NCBI GenBank assembly: GCA_019096065.1 | Contig: JAGUCH010000001.1 | Span: 12,648,001-12,712,000, forward strand | DNA: 64,000 bases | From: Paracyclopina nana | Lineage: Eukaryota; Arthropoda; Copepoda; Cyclopoida; Cyclopettidae | Reading direction: 5' to 3' | Notes under the pieces: model-generated | The model's input: only the letters and a program-made list of their open reading frames with translations | Database searches by the model: none | What the model was told of the DNA's origin: nothing | Shown here: piece after piece, positions 26,144 through 39,441 of the stretch | Layout of the letters: the number at the start of each line of letters is the position of its first letter | Numbering within the stretch: position 1 is the stretch's first letter | Made by a program: the position numbers and the translations under genes

Positions 26144-29100
26144 GGATAAGTTTTCTCAGGTGGAGGAACGTGGTGAGATTTTATTCTGTTTTGCCAGTCA
26201 AAATATGCGCGTTCAAGGTTCAAAAGTTAACCATACAATAAATGCAATCAGGCATGCCAGGGAATTTTTATTTGGACTGCCTTTTTTACCTCTTTTCCTC
26301 TCGCCTCCTTCTTTCGTAAATTCCATGCTATAATGATATGGCTTGATTTAGCCCTTCTTTGTTTGAGGAGACATTTCTTCACGCTTCGTGGCGATTATTC
26401 TCAGGTGCTGTTGGAGGGGTTCCGTTTGGACCACCACCAGCACATATGGTCATAATTTGGGGCATTGCTGTTATAGTGCAGTACTATGCAATATCGTGTC
26501 TCACTTGTACATGCAAGTCACGATTGAGATGGGTCTCCTCAGGCATCGCGCAGTATCTAAATGGGGGAGGCAATGTGAGAAAAAGCGGAATGCGATGGGG
26601 ATGTTTGATTGGTTTTATCCGCAAAGAAACCATCATTATGGCTGCCATCACTTTTTTACAGACCAAGCTAGGGATGATGATGGCACCGCAACAAAATACA
26701 AGAGGAGCTACCACGCATAGTGCAGTGAGAGGAGTTGCACATAATTTCACATCATGAATTATTTTGTACGCCATATAAAGATTATTGCCACTACCATTGG
26801 TCTCGTAATGGAAACGGACAACTGGCCATTCCACGCGGTGTGCTAGCTACGAGTGGAGCATAAACGGGGAACAATTTTTGGTTCAGGTGAGCTGATTCCC
26901 CCGGGATCAGTGAGCAGATGTGTGGGCTTTCTCCCTTCCTTAATGGTTTATGCCATGTTAATGGGAAGAAAAATGGATTTGCCATCCTCCACTCGAGAAA
27001 AAAAGGGGAGAATAATTTTTAACCGCATTGGCTACTCCTGGAAAATTGGTATATTATCCTCCAGCTAGCACCTTTTTACGAAGAACGTGTGTCCACATCT
27101 TTCCTCCGGATGATGATCTCCGCTTTTCGGTGAGAAAAATCTGGTCATCATTTCTGGCTCATTTCAATCTCCTCAAATCCTTTGTCCAGCATGTGCTCGA
27201 GAAAACACACATTTAGTTGAGGCGCAAAACACCCCATAGCATCGGAGAAAATGTTGTTATTGTACAAGGGTGTGTTTTCCTACCATAAAATCTTCTCCTG
27301 TGTATGTAAAATTGCCATCTTTGGGGCGAGAAGTACGCTGCGGCCCAAAGAAGCAATTTGCTGAAAAAAATAGCAGCTCCTAAATCCTTAATGGTCATGC
27401 TATTTGTACACCTACAAAAGTTTGCAAGATTTCCTCTATACCATATTTTGTGAAAAGCAGTTGCACAATCCCCTTCTTCTCCTGCACATAAATACACAAA
27501 CATAGTAGACTCGTATAGCTGAAGTAGTTGTAACACACCCCTCATTCACACATCTTACAAAATAGCCAAGCACATATTTCTTTCCACGAGAAAAGAGCTG
27601 GCGTGACACTTCAAAAGTGCTTGAGTTTGGTGGCCATATTTGCAACAAGCCCTCGCGCGAGAAGAGGGGTCAAATTTTGATTCTAGGGCTGCAGTCAAAA
27701 ATAGAGATCTGATTCTGCTGCTGCGTAGAAAATTAATGGCTCCGATACTTGGAAACGAGAATCAAATTTGACCCGGACCATTCACCCCATGCTGACAAGA
27801 TGGGGTCATTGTGGTTCTTCAAAGATTCTATGGGTTTTAGCCTGATTGAAAAGGAAAATTGCAAAGCATCTTCGTGACTCCTGTAGAGCTGCACCGATTT
27901 CACGGCTAATATCCAGCTATGGCGGCCCCATCGTCATCTGGCACACCAGCATTGAAAAAAATCCCTGAGCTTCATGAATTTTAACGAAGTGGATATCTAT
28001 GGCCACTTTGCAGCTCTGCTGCTGCCCCTGCATGCTGGTATAGGCGAACTTTAAGTGGGTTTTAATGTAATTTGAGCTCAATCTGGGAGAGAATTTCTTC
28101 AGCAGCGATGGGTGCATGACACGGGGTCATATTATCTAGTTTGTTCTCCTCTGGGGAGTTTGTTAGTTTGCAGCAGCACAGCTTTGTCTGGCAAATAGGG
28201 GCTTTTTATGGCCCAATGAATTCCGCGTTATTTTTTCGCACTGTCTCTGTATATTGTAGTCCAATTTCCCTCCTCCCTCGAAACGAACCAATTTATGGAA
28301 GTTGGACTACTGACACACACACACGGCCAATTGGACCATAATAAAAAGTGTCCAATTTCCAAGCAGCGAGCTAGGATGGTCATTATAGAGTATAAGCCGA
28401 GCCTTAAGCTCCCTAGTGGCTGATTTGTGGCTCCTAATCGCGAGATTTGTCAAGCCGAGCTGCTGTAGCGTCGCGGCGGCTTCTTCATCTCCAAAATCAT
28501 CTTCAGCAATGCAATGCTGCTGCTGTTGTGTAGTGGTGGATTTAGTCAATTCTTTGCTTGCGCTCGCAGCAGTGAGCAAAGTCTTTATAATCCTTGGACT
28601 AAATCTTATATACTGTACTATGGGCGCGTCTCTGCTGCCTGGCTCTAAGTCGTAAAACTCACCATATGCACATTTTGTTGACAATTCCCGAGTTTGCGTA
28701 AAAATGCTCCGAGAGTCCCCTGACCTTGAAGCTACACCTAGCAGATTACTGCGCGTCGTAAAATCGTTTTAAATGCTCATGGCTAAATGTTTTTGGCCTC
28801 AGTGCCCTTAAATGAGCAGAATAAATACTGCATAAGGACGAAATTGTTTTCGTCCATACTCAGTGCAGTGGTGGTGAAGCAGCAAGGCAACTAGTCTCAA
28901 CAATGCATTTTTAATGGATGACTTTCCCAAGAATTGGGTGAGTTTGCGAGCTCCAAACTTTTCTTCGGCCGTCTCTCTCTCTCAACTTGGCTCCTTACTC
29001 GAACAAGTTTTGAGTTGGCAATATTCGAAAGCAAGATTTACTCAATCCTCGGGGTGCAAGCCAACTAACTCCAGTGATTAATGGTTCCTAGAAACTCATC

Positions 29101-30604
29101 ATTTTGTTGGTAGCTAGGTGTGCATAGAACGAGCTAGCGCGCGGCAACCTTCAAATAATTATTCGTAGCAGAAGAGCTTTGCTGATGTTTTCGAAGCACT
29201 CAGACAGATTTATGGCCTGTAAATTGCTGTCAGCTTGCATTCATTTCACGTCATGAAAGCAAGCAAGTCTAGTAGAAAGCAATTCCAATTCGCGCAATTT
29301 TTCCAAGTAGTAACAAGCATCATCGTCTTCCCATGGGTGCCATTTTGATGCTCCCCATTCTCTCTTATTTTTCTTCCTTTTGTGGCGGTGGTACAAATGC
29401 TACCAGAAGAAGAAGCTCTCAAATTGTATCCGTCAAACATAATTGAAAGAACTGGTCCCGACTTGATGCCAGAAATAAATAGCTGCCATTTCTCACCACG
29501 TTGTTTCGGGATGGACTAGGGTCCTACAATGTTCAGGAAACCGGGTGGTTCAATAAATGGTACGGTCACTGCTTTTTGCCGTTTTGTTAATCTCCGATAT
29601 AGGCCAGCCAATCTGGCCGAGTTATTTCTCAATTTATATTAATGGCACGGCTGCTTTTTGCTCTTGCATCACAAAAAAGCTACATATCAATAACTTTTGG
29701 CGTTTTGAGAGCGCTTTTTTGCGCCACAAACTGGATACTGTATGGCTCATCCAGAAGGACGACGCAGAAACAATATAATTTGATTAGCTCCTCAATAAGA
29801 ACTCAGCTTCTTGAAAAATAGCATCGCTTTCGTCATTCCAGCGAAATCGTTGGTGCTCTATTTTATGCAGAAAAAAATTCCTCGCCGCATTTTTGACCAC
29901 CCGTTTTGCTCTTGACTTGGAATGATTGTCGTCGTGCGCGTACAGCCTAATTGAATCCATTAGAGCCGCCTTCATAATTGCTTTTCGCCCCTTTTACAGC
30001 GTACAGGTTAACCCTTTTGATTTATTTTAGCCTCCTATAGAAGAAAACACGTGTCCGGACTACATTCCCACTAATTTGCACTTGGAATCGGGTACACACA
30101 CACTCACACAGTATAGTATGAGGAACGTAGGTTTTTTTCACATGTAGTACACCGCGAGGTCGAAGCACCCCCTGCTGCCCGGACTGTCAGAGAGAATGTT
30201 TATCAAGGTGCAAAGTGAGTAAGGAGATATCTAACGCCTTCATTTTTCACGAATTGGAACTGGGCGGTGCTCGTTTGTCATCAATATTCATGACCACCTC
30301 ACTTCTGATGTTATAATGGGCTACGTATGCTAGATTACCACTTGGAGAAGAAGCTGGAAGAAGATGATGAAGCTGTAGCAGCCGTGTTTGACAATCAAGC
30401 AAGCCATAATGCTCTTACTTGCAGCAGTTGTTTGCTCACAAGCTGCATGCTACTCGATGCTTTTAGCCTTCTTCTTCTGAAAAGCTACCACAGTTATTTG
30501 TACATTCCATATACCACGTGAAATGATGTGGAAAGATGCTAAACTCGGTCAGCCAGCTTCACGTTGCCATTTTCGGCCTCTAGCGTTGCAGGTTTTTTGC
30601 AAAG

Positions 30605-31082
30605 CCCTGTTCATCTACAATGACTATTTAGTCGTAACTTTAGCAGTCTTACAAAAAATTGTCATTATTCTATAGTGACAAAAATTGTCTTATGTCAGCG
30701 TAAGACCAAGACCAGTTGTTGGCGTACGAATCCGGTAAGCGAGTCGGTCAAGTTAATCTAGGGTTGACTAAATCATTTTTGATTTGCCTATCTTTAATGG
30801 ATAACACACCAAACTTACATAGGTTTAGTCAGTCCTAAAGTAAAGATGAGTCTTACAGCAAGTAAAGCCGGCCTGCTAGGGGCAACAGAAACATTCTGCT
30901 AGGTCTATCATTTAGCCGGATTCTTTATAAAGTTGCATTTGTTTAGTCAATCCTAGAGGCATCGAAAGCAAAATACCTTTCCGTAAAAGCTACGACAATT
31001 AATAGAAATTCGTGGAGCTACGACAACTTTTTTCGTAAGGTAAGACAAGAGAGTTACGAAAAAGTATAGTAGATGAACTGGG
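30605..31082. mobile_element. MITE-like inverted-repeat element, 478 bp
   Basis: The left end CCCTGTTCATCTAC is matched by the reverse complement of the right end (GTAGATGAACTGGG). Similarity continues inward: TCGTAACT and GTCTTAC occur in the same order in both arms. A second inverted pair lies deeper, CTAGGGTTGACTAAA near 30761 against TTTAGTCAATCCTAG near 30940, and a related TTTAGTCAGTCCTAAAG lies between them. There is no coding capacity. I could not find a convincing target-site duplication, so family and exact borders are uncertain. Arm divergence suggests it is older than the 2.6-kb fold-back element. Confidence 0.62.
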
Positions 31083-34000
31083 AATAACATGATCAGTATT
31101 GAGATTTTTTTGTTGTCGCGCTCGTCTCTTTCGTGAGAAACGTCTTCTCAGCCCGATGAGCTATATTCAGCTTTCATTTTAAAGAGCAACATTTTCGATT
31201 AACTTTTTCTGCCAAGCTGATTTTTAGCTTAGCCATATATAACCTGCAGCTATTCTTCTCTCGGTAAACAGCGGCATTTTGCTCGCCGGATTTATTTGGC
31301 CAAATCTCTTTATGGTTGGCGAGAAGTGTGAAAAAGCACAAAATATCAGGTTTATTGGATTCGGTCTAGAGCTCTTGATTTATTGCGAGAGCCTAAAGCT
31401 CAAGCCTTTCGGTCAAAGTTGGGCAGGGTGAGCTGAGCGGCAAACGATCTCGGGCTAGAATTTATTCCATTCTTAGAGAAGCGAGAACTTTTTGGGGTCA
31501 AGAGTGCACACAGCCAGTAATTGGCAATCAAAGCATCAAGTCGTATTTCGTGAGTTATCATCATGCTCGAAATATGGTGGAATTATTATTGGTTCTAAAA
31601 CAGCTGGCTCGGCCAAGTGCACTTTGCATATCACGACATGATGTTGCTTTCACTGCTCGACCTTGACCTGCTCAGTTGTGCATGTAGTACTTGCAGCGAG
31701 GAAAAAGGCCCTGCTTTTCCGTCAAGTCTTTTTGGCAAGAGCCTACGCTCACCACGCCCCCTATGAATAAAAGTAGTTTCCCTGTCATCGCGAGGCTCCC
31801 AAATTACTTGTACAAGTTTGCCAACCTCTTTAAAGAGAATCGAGAGGCCTCATTACATCTAGCTTGTCGGCTGCCGAGAAGGCGAAAGAAAAAGCTGCGG
31901 CCTTGAGCGGAGGCAAGAAAAGGCCCGACAAAAGGCCGCCGCTGCAGTCGTAGGACTATATATAGCTGCTAGGCTTTCAGATGGCTAGATAACGCCAAGA
32001 AGACGTCTACCGCCACTGTACGCGTCCTTTTGTCTTTCGGGCTTGGAATTACTTTGGGCTTTCTCCCCTCGTTCGACTGATATGCAGCACCGAAAATGTT
32101 CTTCGTGCGTATTCATAAGTTGATGGAACGTCCCAAGGGACATGGAAGAAAAGCGTGGCTTTAAGCGACGCGATGCTTGGCAAGGGGCTAGCTGGCTCGA
32201 CGAGCGCGTTTATTGCCAACGACGAAGAAGCTAGAAGAGGAAGGGATAATGAGTGTGGACTAGAATAGTATAGGGGACTTACGGCTGCCACCAGACAGCT
32301 AAGATGAAAAAGTGCCCTTCTAATTTGCTCCAACATGAAGAAGGAAGGAAAGCTGGCCAGCCATAAGTTCAAGCCCTAGATGATCATCAACTTCCCCTTC
32401 AGTTCTATTCAAAGGGATCTTTCTCTGGTGATCCTCATTGCAACTTGCACATACACAATTCCCCAACCTACTCTGGCAGACTTCCTCTTTATACCAGCAG
32501 TAGTAGTAGCAGCTACAGCAGGGGCAGCAGCTTGTATAGTGATATTGATGATGCTGAAATGGACGCATTTTCCCTTTTTAAGGGCTCGCACACTGTTTTA
32601 GGAAATGACACGGGGGCTCTTCGACATATCATGTGGCAAATACAGCGACAATTTATCTTGAGATGTTGGCCTTGTGTGAACGCCCACCACTTCCTTCAGG
32701 AATGTTCTGGGAACATCATTACACCGCCATTGTGCATTTTCTATTGATAGCTTGCGCTTTTTCTTTGCATAGTGTGGCAAAAAATGGGAGCAAAAAAGGA
32801 AGTAGCTAGCTGCAATCAGAGCAAGATTTGTTGCCTTCGTAATTGGGGCTTATATGCTGACATTATGTTGCAGGCTGCTAATAAGATATGGGCGCTAAGA
32901 CGTATGGTGGACATAATTTTGATGGCCTGAAAGTCCGAGCTGAAAAGAGTCAATTATCACCACAACTTCTTTTATTTATTACAGCTGCTCCTGTAATCCC
33001 TATACATTGCTAATGGTCAGCTAAATCGAATAATGGGGTATTGTGTAGATCTGGAAAGGAGAAATCTTCCCAGGCTAGTCTAGCAATCAGATCAAGCCAA
33101 TAGGTTTTCACCACACTGACTGCTCCTCTGATGAGCTTGACCCAATCTTAGTCCCCTCAAATATTTGGGCAAAAAGTTGGCGTCTAGCTCTCCAAAATGC
33201 GTCGTCCCAAATCTTGATTATGCATTCTGGCAGAATGTAAAACGATTTCTGTCTTGCTGGCTGCTTCTTTTTTGCTCCATGTGGACATTTCGCTCAGCCC
33301 CTGGCCCTAGAGGAGGGTAAAAAACCGACGTCGTAATGAGCGACATTTCATAGCCAGTGGAGAGATGGAGAGGTATTCTTCCATTATTTTCCCAAGGTTC
33401 CCACAGGAGCTCAACATTTCTGGCATGCTTGGAGCAGTCATTTAAATGCTTTAGACTGTAATGTACTGTTCTTATGCATTATAGTATAGGTCGGAGCGGC
33501 GTCGGGATTTGATTACCGAAATTTCCGGCAACATTTCCAAGAAATTATTATCTGGAACGCGCATTGAAGCTAGAGGAAGGGCGGTATAAATGTACTCTGC
33601 CGGCGCGGTGGTAACTTTACTTTTTTGGAACTGCCTGGTGGAAAAACTTTCTTATATGAAAAGTTTTCATCTGTGTGCAGCGCAAAAAAGAGCCACGATT
33701 ATTGTATACGTAGTAGTAGGTCAGACTGAAACATCGAATCGGTTTTCTTCTGCCCAAGAGACTTTTCTCCCGTTATACCTAGCTTGTTTTGCCTCACAAA
33801 AAGTGTACGATTCTGGGGTAAAAAGTGACTGCAGCCCGCAAACAAAGCGACAAATAGCGGAGGACAGCAGCATTTGCCATTGACAAGGCGAAGAAAAAGT
33901 GTTATTTGGGTCGAAAATGCTCTCAAGTGTCAGAGGCAGCAGAAAAAGTCGACTTTTGCTAACATCTTTCAGCCACGGTTTAGAGCCAGCACTCTCCCCC

Positions 34001-36031
34001 TATTGCATTACTATATTGAAAAGAGGTTTTTGGCCGGACCAAATCAGGGCCAGACAAGTCACATAAGTAACAGGTGGTGGGATTGAAAAGTGCACTGTCA
34101 AAATGTCGCTTAAAAGCAATCCTGTTACTCCTGCACACGGAGCCCTTCTTTTTCAATAACGTGCAAAATTGGTTAACTTTTCTTCTACGGCATGGCAGGA
34201 TGTCCGTTACCGCCGCGACGTTAAAAAATGGAAGTGGGCCTAAAAAGTTGTACTATACTCCAACGAGCAAGATTAATTGCATCAAAAGTCGTATTTGTCA
34301 ACTCCTGTAGAAACTGCGAATATGAATAAGTGGACGCGCGTATCTTCTTTGCGAGATCTCTAATGCTTCCTGTGTTGCATGATCTACTACTGATTTTGCC
34401 CTGATTAATACGAATGCTGAACGTCAAGACAGAAATTGTGAGGATTATTCCAGGTGAAATTGATCTTAGAAGAGAGGATATCCTATTTAGCTGAGATAGT
34501 CGTACAGTGTGAGTCATGAAATCTTGTGGGACATAAATTATTTAGTGCCACTATATGACCATCAAATAAACTATGGTAGCCCTATAAAACGTCTTCTTTA
34601 TCAAAATGGCATGCTTTGGAGGAGAGCCTTGCCACAAAATGGCGCAGTTGAATATTACCGTGTACTACATTAGAAGTATATTTCACATGAATGCTTGAGT
34701 GGTGTGGAGCTTTTAAAAAGTTTTGCTGAGGAAATGCTTAATCCTCTTGTAACCGTAAACCTTGGTGAAATTCAAGGCCGCCATCCAGCTCAAGCACTAC
34801 AACTACCTCGGCCAAGTACATGTGTTCGAAAAACTCCTTTGTTGGTCTCCAAGGTGTATTGGTCTCTTCTTATTTTGGTATGCGGCAACCCGCTGCGAAA
34901 AGTTAGCCAAACGACCGCTTGTTTTCCGTGCAGGCCCAGCAGGAAGCAACACCTCAAGCGACCTCAAAAGAATCATGTTGCAGCAGTCGTAGAGAGGTGC
35001 ATCCAAGTCGGCCGCTGCACCAGTCGCGCATATGATCCTGGTTTCGGAAATGATTGCTGACGAATTCATCTGTTTCTGCAATGACTAGCTGGCGCGAGAA
35101 CCATATCGAAATGAGAAAATTTTCATCAAGGATTGGTTTGGAGAGTGTGCCACCTGGTGAGACACAGCTAGCTCGTATCATTCCCTAGTCACAATCTCAA
35201 GCGGCGAGACCACATTGGCCTGTCAATCAATCCATGAGCTCACACACCAACACATTTTCAATCTCCATTCTGCTATAACTGCTGCTGCTGTAGTGCCATG
35301 CACCGAACCACTATTAAACGCGCGAGCACACAAAAATCATGCGCACGTACAGTTTACCATATTGTTGTGGCAGTGACAACAACGATTGGAAAGCCGTTTG
35401 TTGCCAGGCAACTTATGATGTAGCAATGTGGCATGGTATACTTTTCTACCAAATTAGCCTTATACCGAGTCACGATAAGCACCAATTACCCGGCATTCAT
35501 CAAAGGGTCATTGCCGTCGCGCGCGTTTGCACAATACCGAGCGATCCAGCCTTTTACGATTTGTGTCAATATTGCTGCGTGCACTGTGGGGCCCCACCGC
35601 TACAATACCGAAATGGATGGCATGCAGTGAAACTTCCAAACTGCTTGACCTTTTGTCAATTATGGCCCCGTCTGCTGCATAGCCGTACGCAGTGCCACAA
35701 CTACATGTGCGCAAATGTACATTTTTGAGAGAGAGTGGAAGTGTTTGTCATCTGTACCACGTAGTAGATGTCCCACGGCCCACTTGAGTGGGTCGTTAAT
35801 GATCCTTCGTGTATACTTTGCCATGTTGGGACAGTAAACTTTTCGCCCAACAAGAGAGCTGGACATTGCATTTAGGACGAGCAGCATAAACACTCGATTG
35901 CAGCAGCAGCAGACTCTCTTTCATTTATATGCCAAGTGTATTTTTCTTTGGGCGAAATAACAAAAGACTACCCACGTGGACAATATGCAGTTATAAGATG
36001 AGGCTTATGACCGCGCTGCTTTTTATCAGCG
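31083..36031. other. Non-coding region, at most one possible small exon
   Basis: No supported gene apart from the weak exon candidate at 34777-34853. Other open frames show no bias or splice context. Confidence 0.45.
34777..34853 (+). CDS. Possible orphan internal exon with strong G/C third positions
   Basis: In the frame beginning GCC the stretch reads AAIQLKHYNYLGQVHVFEKL. Almost every one of the first 14 codons ends in G or C, in strong contrast to its AT-rich surroundings. An AG precedes it (TTCAAG) and AAG|GTGTAT or CAA|GTACAT could serve as donor. The polypyrimidine tract is poor, an in-frame stop lies just upstream, and I find no partner exon. It could be a small exon of a gene with long introns, a decayed gene fragment, or chance. 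I do not recognise the peptide. Confidence 0.2.
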
Positions 36032-37122
36032 TTAGATTGAGGAGAAAATTGGCGACCAAAATAAGCAGCAAAGAGAAGAAACGAGAGCAACGATCCGCCC
36101 AGCTGCGGCAGTATGCAGAGCCTGAAAAATAAAGATATTTTTTGGCGCATATTGATGATCAAGCTTTGTATTTATACACACACAAGCAGAAGTAGGAAAT
36201 ATGATGATAAGTACCTGAGGCAAAGGAAACCCGTTGGAGTAAACATCCGAGGAAGAAGAGCTTGATGGACTGCTGTTTCCACTGTACAGGCAACAGTTTT
36301 CCAAGTAATTCATAAGCATGTAGTGCACAGAGAACACTTTCAACTCCTCAGTTTGCAAATACCACTGACCCTTCTTCTCATACACGATGTACTAGAAAGT
36401 AGAAAGCGAAAAAGGTAAACAAACAAGAATGTTCAAATAAGAATAAATCCTAGATATAACGAAATTAAAATTGCGCTTCTCCTCTCCAAAAATGCCACAT
36501 TCCAATTTGTGAGGTGGCGAACCCAAATCTAGCAACTCGGGATGAGACGAAATCAAAACAATTAAATTCGAAATCATAACCAGACTGGCATTTCACAAGT
36601 CTATTAACGCAAGTGGCACTTTTCGGTACCAAAAAGTCTATTTTGACCCCCTCCGTAAGCACTCTGCTGATCTAGAATATTTCATCAGTTCTTACTTTAG
36701 ATTTGTGCACGAAGGCTTCGAGGATCATAGAGAGGCCGAACTTGGGATTTGTCCACGCCAAAGTTGGACAAAAGTTAGTGGACGTCTTTGTCACCATATT
36801 TTTGCAACATTTCCGGTGAAAGTGTGCGATAAATCTATCGAGCTGTAGGTCTCCGGCGTAGGATTTAGACATCATCTCAACAATGTGTTGGCTGTCATTC
36901 TTCAACTGCACTTTGACCTAGAATTCAGAAGAGACCGCGAGGGATGCTTATAGCAGCATAGGTAAAGTAAAGAGCTTTTACGTAATAGGCCTCTGCGGTG
37001 ACTTCCACGATAGATTCAAGGCTGGAGTCGATCTTAGTACAGTACTCTTTGGTAGGAAAAGAAAAAGTGGCCGTTGTTCCGATGATGATCAGCATGAACA
37101 GTACTGTGAATGGATGGTTCAT
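36032..37122 (-). CDS. Small secreted, probably GPI-anchored cysteine protein, 4 exons
   Basis: Exons on the minus strand are 37122-36982, 36917-36696, 36391-36215 and 36121-36032. All junctions are phase 0, introns are GT-AG (64, 304 and 93 bp), and the product is 209 aa. Residues 1-22 form a signal peptide (hydrophobic VLFMLIIIGTTATFS). The mature part has six cysteines in the order C-CC-C-CC (about residues 28, 84-85, 97 and 154-155), which could form three disulfides. A Ser-rich stretch (SSPSSSSSSD, about 160-169) precedes a small-residue region (HTAAAG). The protein ends in a hydrophobic tail (RIVALVSSLCCLFW) with no charged residues after it, the usual layout of a GPI-attachment signal. 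I do not recognise the family; a small invertebrate extracellular Cys domain is likely. Function unknown. The exon chain is inferred from splice sites and frame continuity, not from homology. Confidence 0.72.
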
Positions 37123-37194
37123 CTTGAATATCTAATTTTTGAAGGTACACAACGAGCAGAAGAAACTGCACTGACTGATTGAAAATTTTCGATT

Positions 37195-37226
37195 ACTGAT
37201 CTATCTGCTGACTCCAGCCTATTTTT
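37195..37226 (-). promoter_or_regulatory. Candidate core promoter of the GPI-anchored protein gene
   Basis: On the minus strand a TATA-like AAAAATAG (37219-37226) lies about 27 bp before TCAGT (37195-37199), an arthropod-type initiator, some 75 bp before the ATG at 37122. A second TCAGTCAG follows at 37171-37178. Spacing fits a core promoter, but the TATA match is weak. Confidence 0.3.
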
Positions 37227-39359
37227 GCCAGTGCTCTTATCAACTGCCAAAAAATTGCTTTAAGTACTAGAACTGTAGAAAAAGCATTTGCTTGGATTGT
37301 CCAGAAACACGTATACACTCAGGGATATGGGGCCTTCAAATTCCAAGCTTTATGGTGTTTTCTCGTGTTTAAAGGTCAATTAGCGATAAGTAGAGCTTAA
37401 GCAATCTAGATTATTGCAAGTACTCTTAAGGAAGATGGAAGGAAAAGTGGCAATTACTGCCATAAACTGGACCTTGAGCGAATCTTTTGTAGGATCTCTC
37501 AAACTGTTTTCTCATCATTATCAGCAAGAGTCATTAATAAAATTCAAGTTTAGTTAAAGCTGGTTGCCTGAATTGAATCTTCGGTCTCTTGCATATGAGG
37601 CGGGCACAATAGATGCATCAATTATGAATTCTTGAAAATTGTCGACTCAGCCTAACCTGGCTAGTATGCATGCATTAACGACGACAGAGACGACAGCGAA
37701 CAATTAGAGTGTAGAAGTGCCAAGAAATCGAATATTCAGATGAGTCATCCTTTTGTCAAAATGCAATTCGATACGTGAGCTACGGCGGCAAAAATACTTC
37801 TACAGTGGCAATAGTAGGTAGAAAAATGTCTTCCACGTGACAAATCGTTGTCATGCATGATAGCAAAAGTATCAATTTCTGGATGGAGTCGACATTCCCG
37901 GCATGATCGTAATGTCTCCCATGGGCATAGGATCACTTCGGAGGAAAAGTCATTGCCATTTGACAAATAGTCTCTGGAATATTAAAGTGAAAGCTATAAT
38001 TTCATTAGAAAAGCAAGCTATAGCTGCATCAGCAATTTGCGAGATGAGATCACTGCAACAGCAGCTTAGAATGGCTAGTAATACGCAGAAATAGTAGAGC
38101 TTCTTTCAAAGTGAAAAAAATCAAAAATAGTCAACAGCTTTTTGTGGCTCTTTTTCAGAAGTATTTACTAAAGAAGGTAAATTGCCTATCTGTGTGGGTC
38201 TACAGATCGGAAGTAACGAGCAAAAACCAGGATTGGAGAGGAAGCAGAAAAGAAAACAGCTTTTTATATAGGATCACTTCTTCTGAATGAGAATTACTTC
38301 AGTTGAACAAAGGCTCATTTCTGGATAAAAAAAGCCGCCTCCATTAGCATTACAATGTTCTCTGGAGTTTCTAGATCATTTACCAACTCCCGATAGAATT
38401 GGCTAGACTTTTTTCTCAGACTCTTTCAATTATATTAGGAGTATACCATTGTTGTATAATAGCTAGGCCTCCCTACTATCACCTGCTTTTGGGTCACTTT
38501 TTGCTGCTCTCTAGCTCCTAGCCTCGTTTCCTTCAGCTCGTAATCCGCTTAATTTATTGACCGTGCGTCGCTCCTGCTATGTAAAAAACCGCTTATTAGC
38601 CGTATATTTACTGTAACCAACCTTATTGCAACTTTATGGCTAATGGGGGTGCCATAAAACTTGTCATTCTATATTTGGCATGAGGGGTGCAAGGCCTTTA
38701 ATTATTCAGGCATGAAAATTGATTGGTCTCCTGCCATAATCGCAATTTTTTTCTGTCTGTCTCTTGCCAAAAAATAATAATCCTATATTCGCTGATTGAC
38801 AAATGGCTCTGCTAGAGTCACGAAACATTGCTATTGTTTTTGCAAATTGTTCTCCTCCATCAAAAAGTATTTTTAGAGACACTTGTTATTTTTCTGCCAT
38901 CTGCTCCCAGAAAAAAGCATGTTTGCCGTCCTCCACTTTTTTTCGCAAAAAGGGGGGCTTTCACGAGTTATTAAAAGTCCCTTCGACCTCAATATGCTTT
39001 TATGACGCTTTGTCTGCAGGTCAGGTAAGCCATAAAAACAGGGGGTAAAAAGTTGGTTGTAGTGAGCTTTCCAGCAGGAGCAGCAGTCTTGATAAGCTTA
39101 TTTGAATTTTAATTATGACTCATGGGGAAAGCACGACAACTCAGCAGCAGCATTGCATTTAAAATGATAACGGAACGGTGCACAAGATTAAAGTTTGTCC
39201 TGGGCAAATTGAAAGTTAATCCCGCATCGATCTCGAAGTTCCTTGATCCGAGGAACGAGCATGGTCACTATAAACTGCTTCTTTGATCAAAGATACCGTT
39301 CTACTGCGTCGTGACACTCAATAGTTTAAAGAGAGGGAGACCCTGGGAATCTGCTTGTA
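37227..39359. other. Non-coding spacer between the small secreted-protein gene and the intronless KLF gene
   Basis: About 2.1 kb of AT-rich sequence with no supported gene, repeat or element. Confidence 0.5.
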
Positions 39360-39365
39360 TTTATT
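39360..39365 (-). other. Poly(A) signal AATAAA of the intronless KLF gene
   Basis: Canonical AATAAA on the minus strand about 77 bp after the stop codon at 39442, a normal distance for a short 3' UTR. Confidence 0.6.
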
Positions 39366-39441
39366 CTGCAGAGACAACTATTCAGAGTACTCTGGACTTG
39401 CAATGTTTTTCCTTCACAGCCAAAATGCTCACAAAAAGAGG

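Larger units (their letters stand above)
22031..30604. other. 3' flank of KLF6/7 and long non-coding region
   Basis: The first several hundred bases are probably 3' UTR, rich in ACT/TAT trinucleotide patches at 22140-22380. Beyond that I see no gene, only short open frames without bias. Simple repeats occur at 25031-25050 and 26117-26143. Confidence 0.5.
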
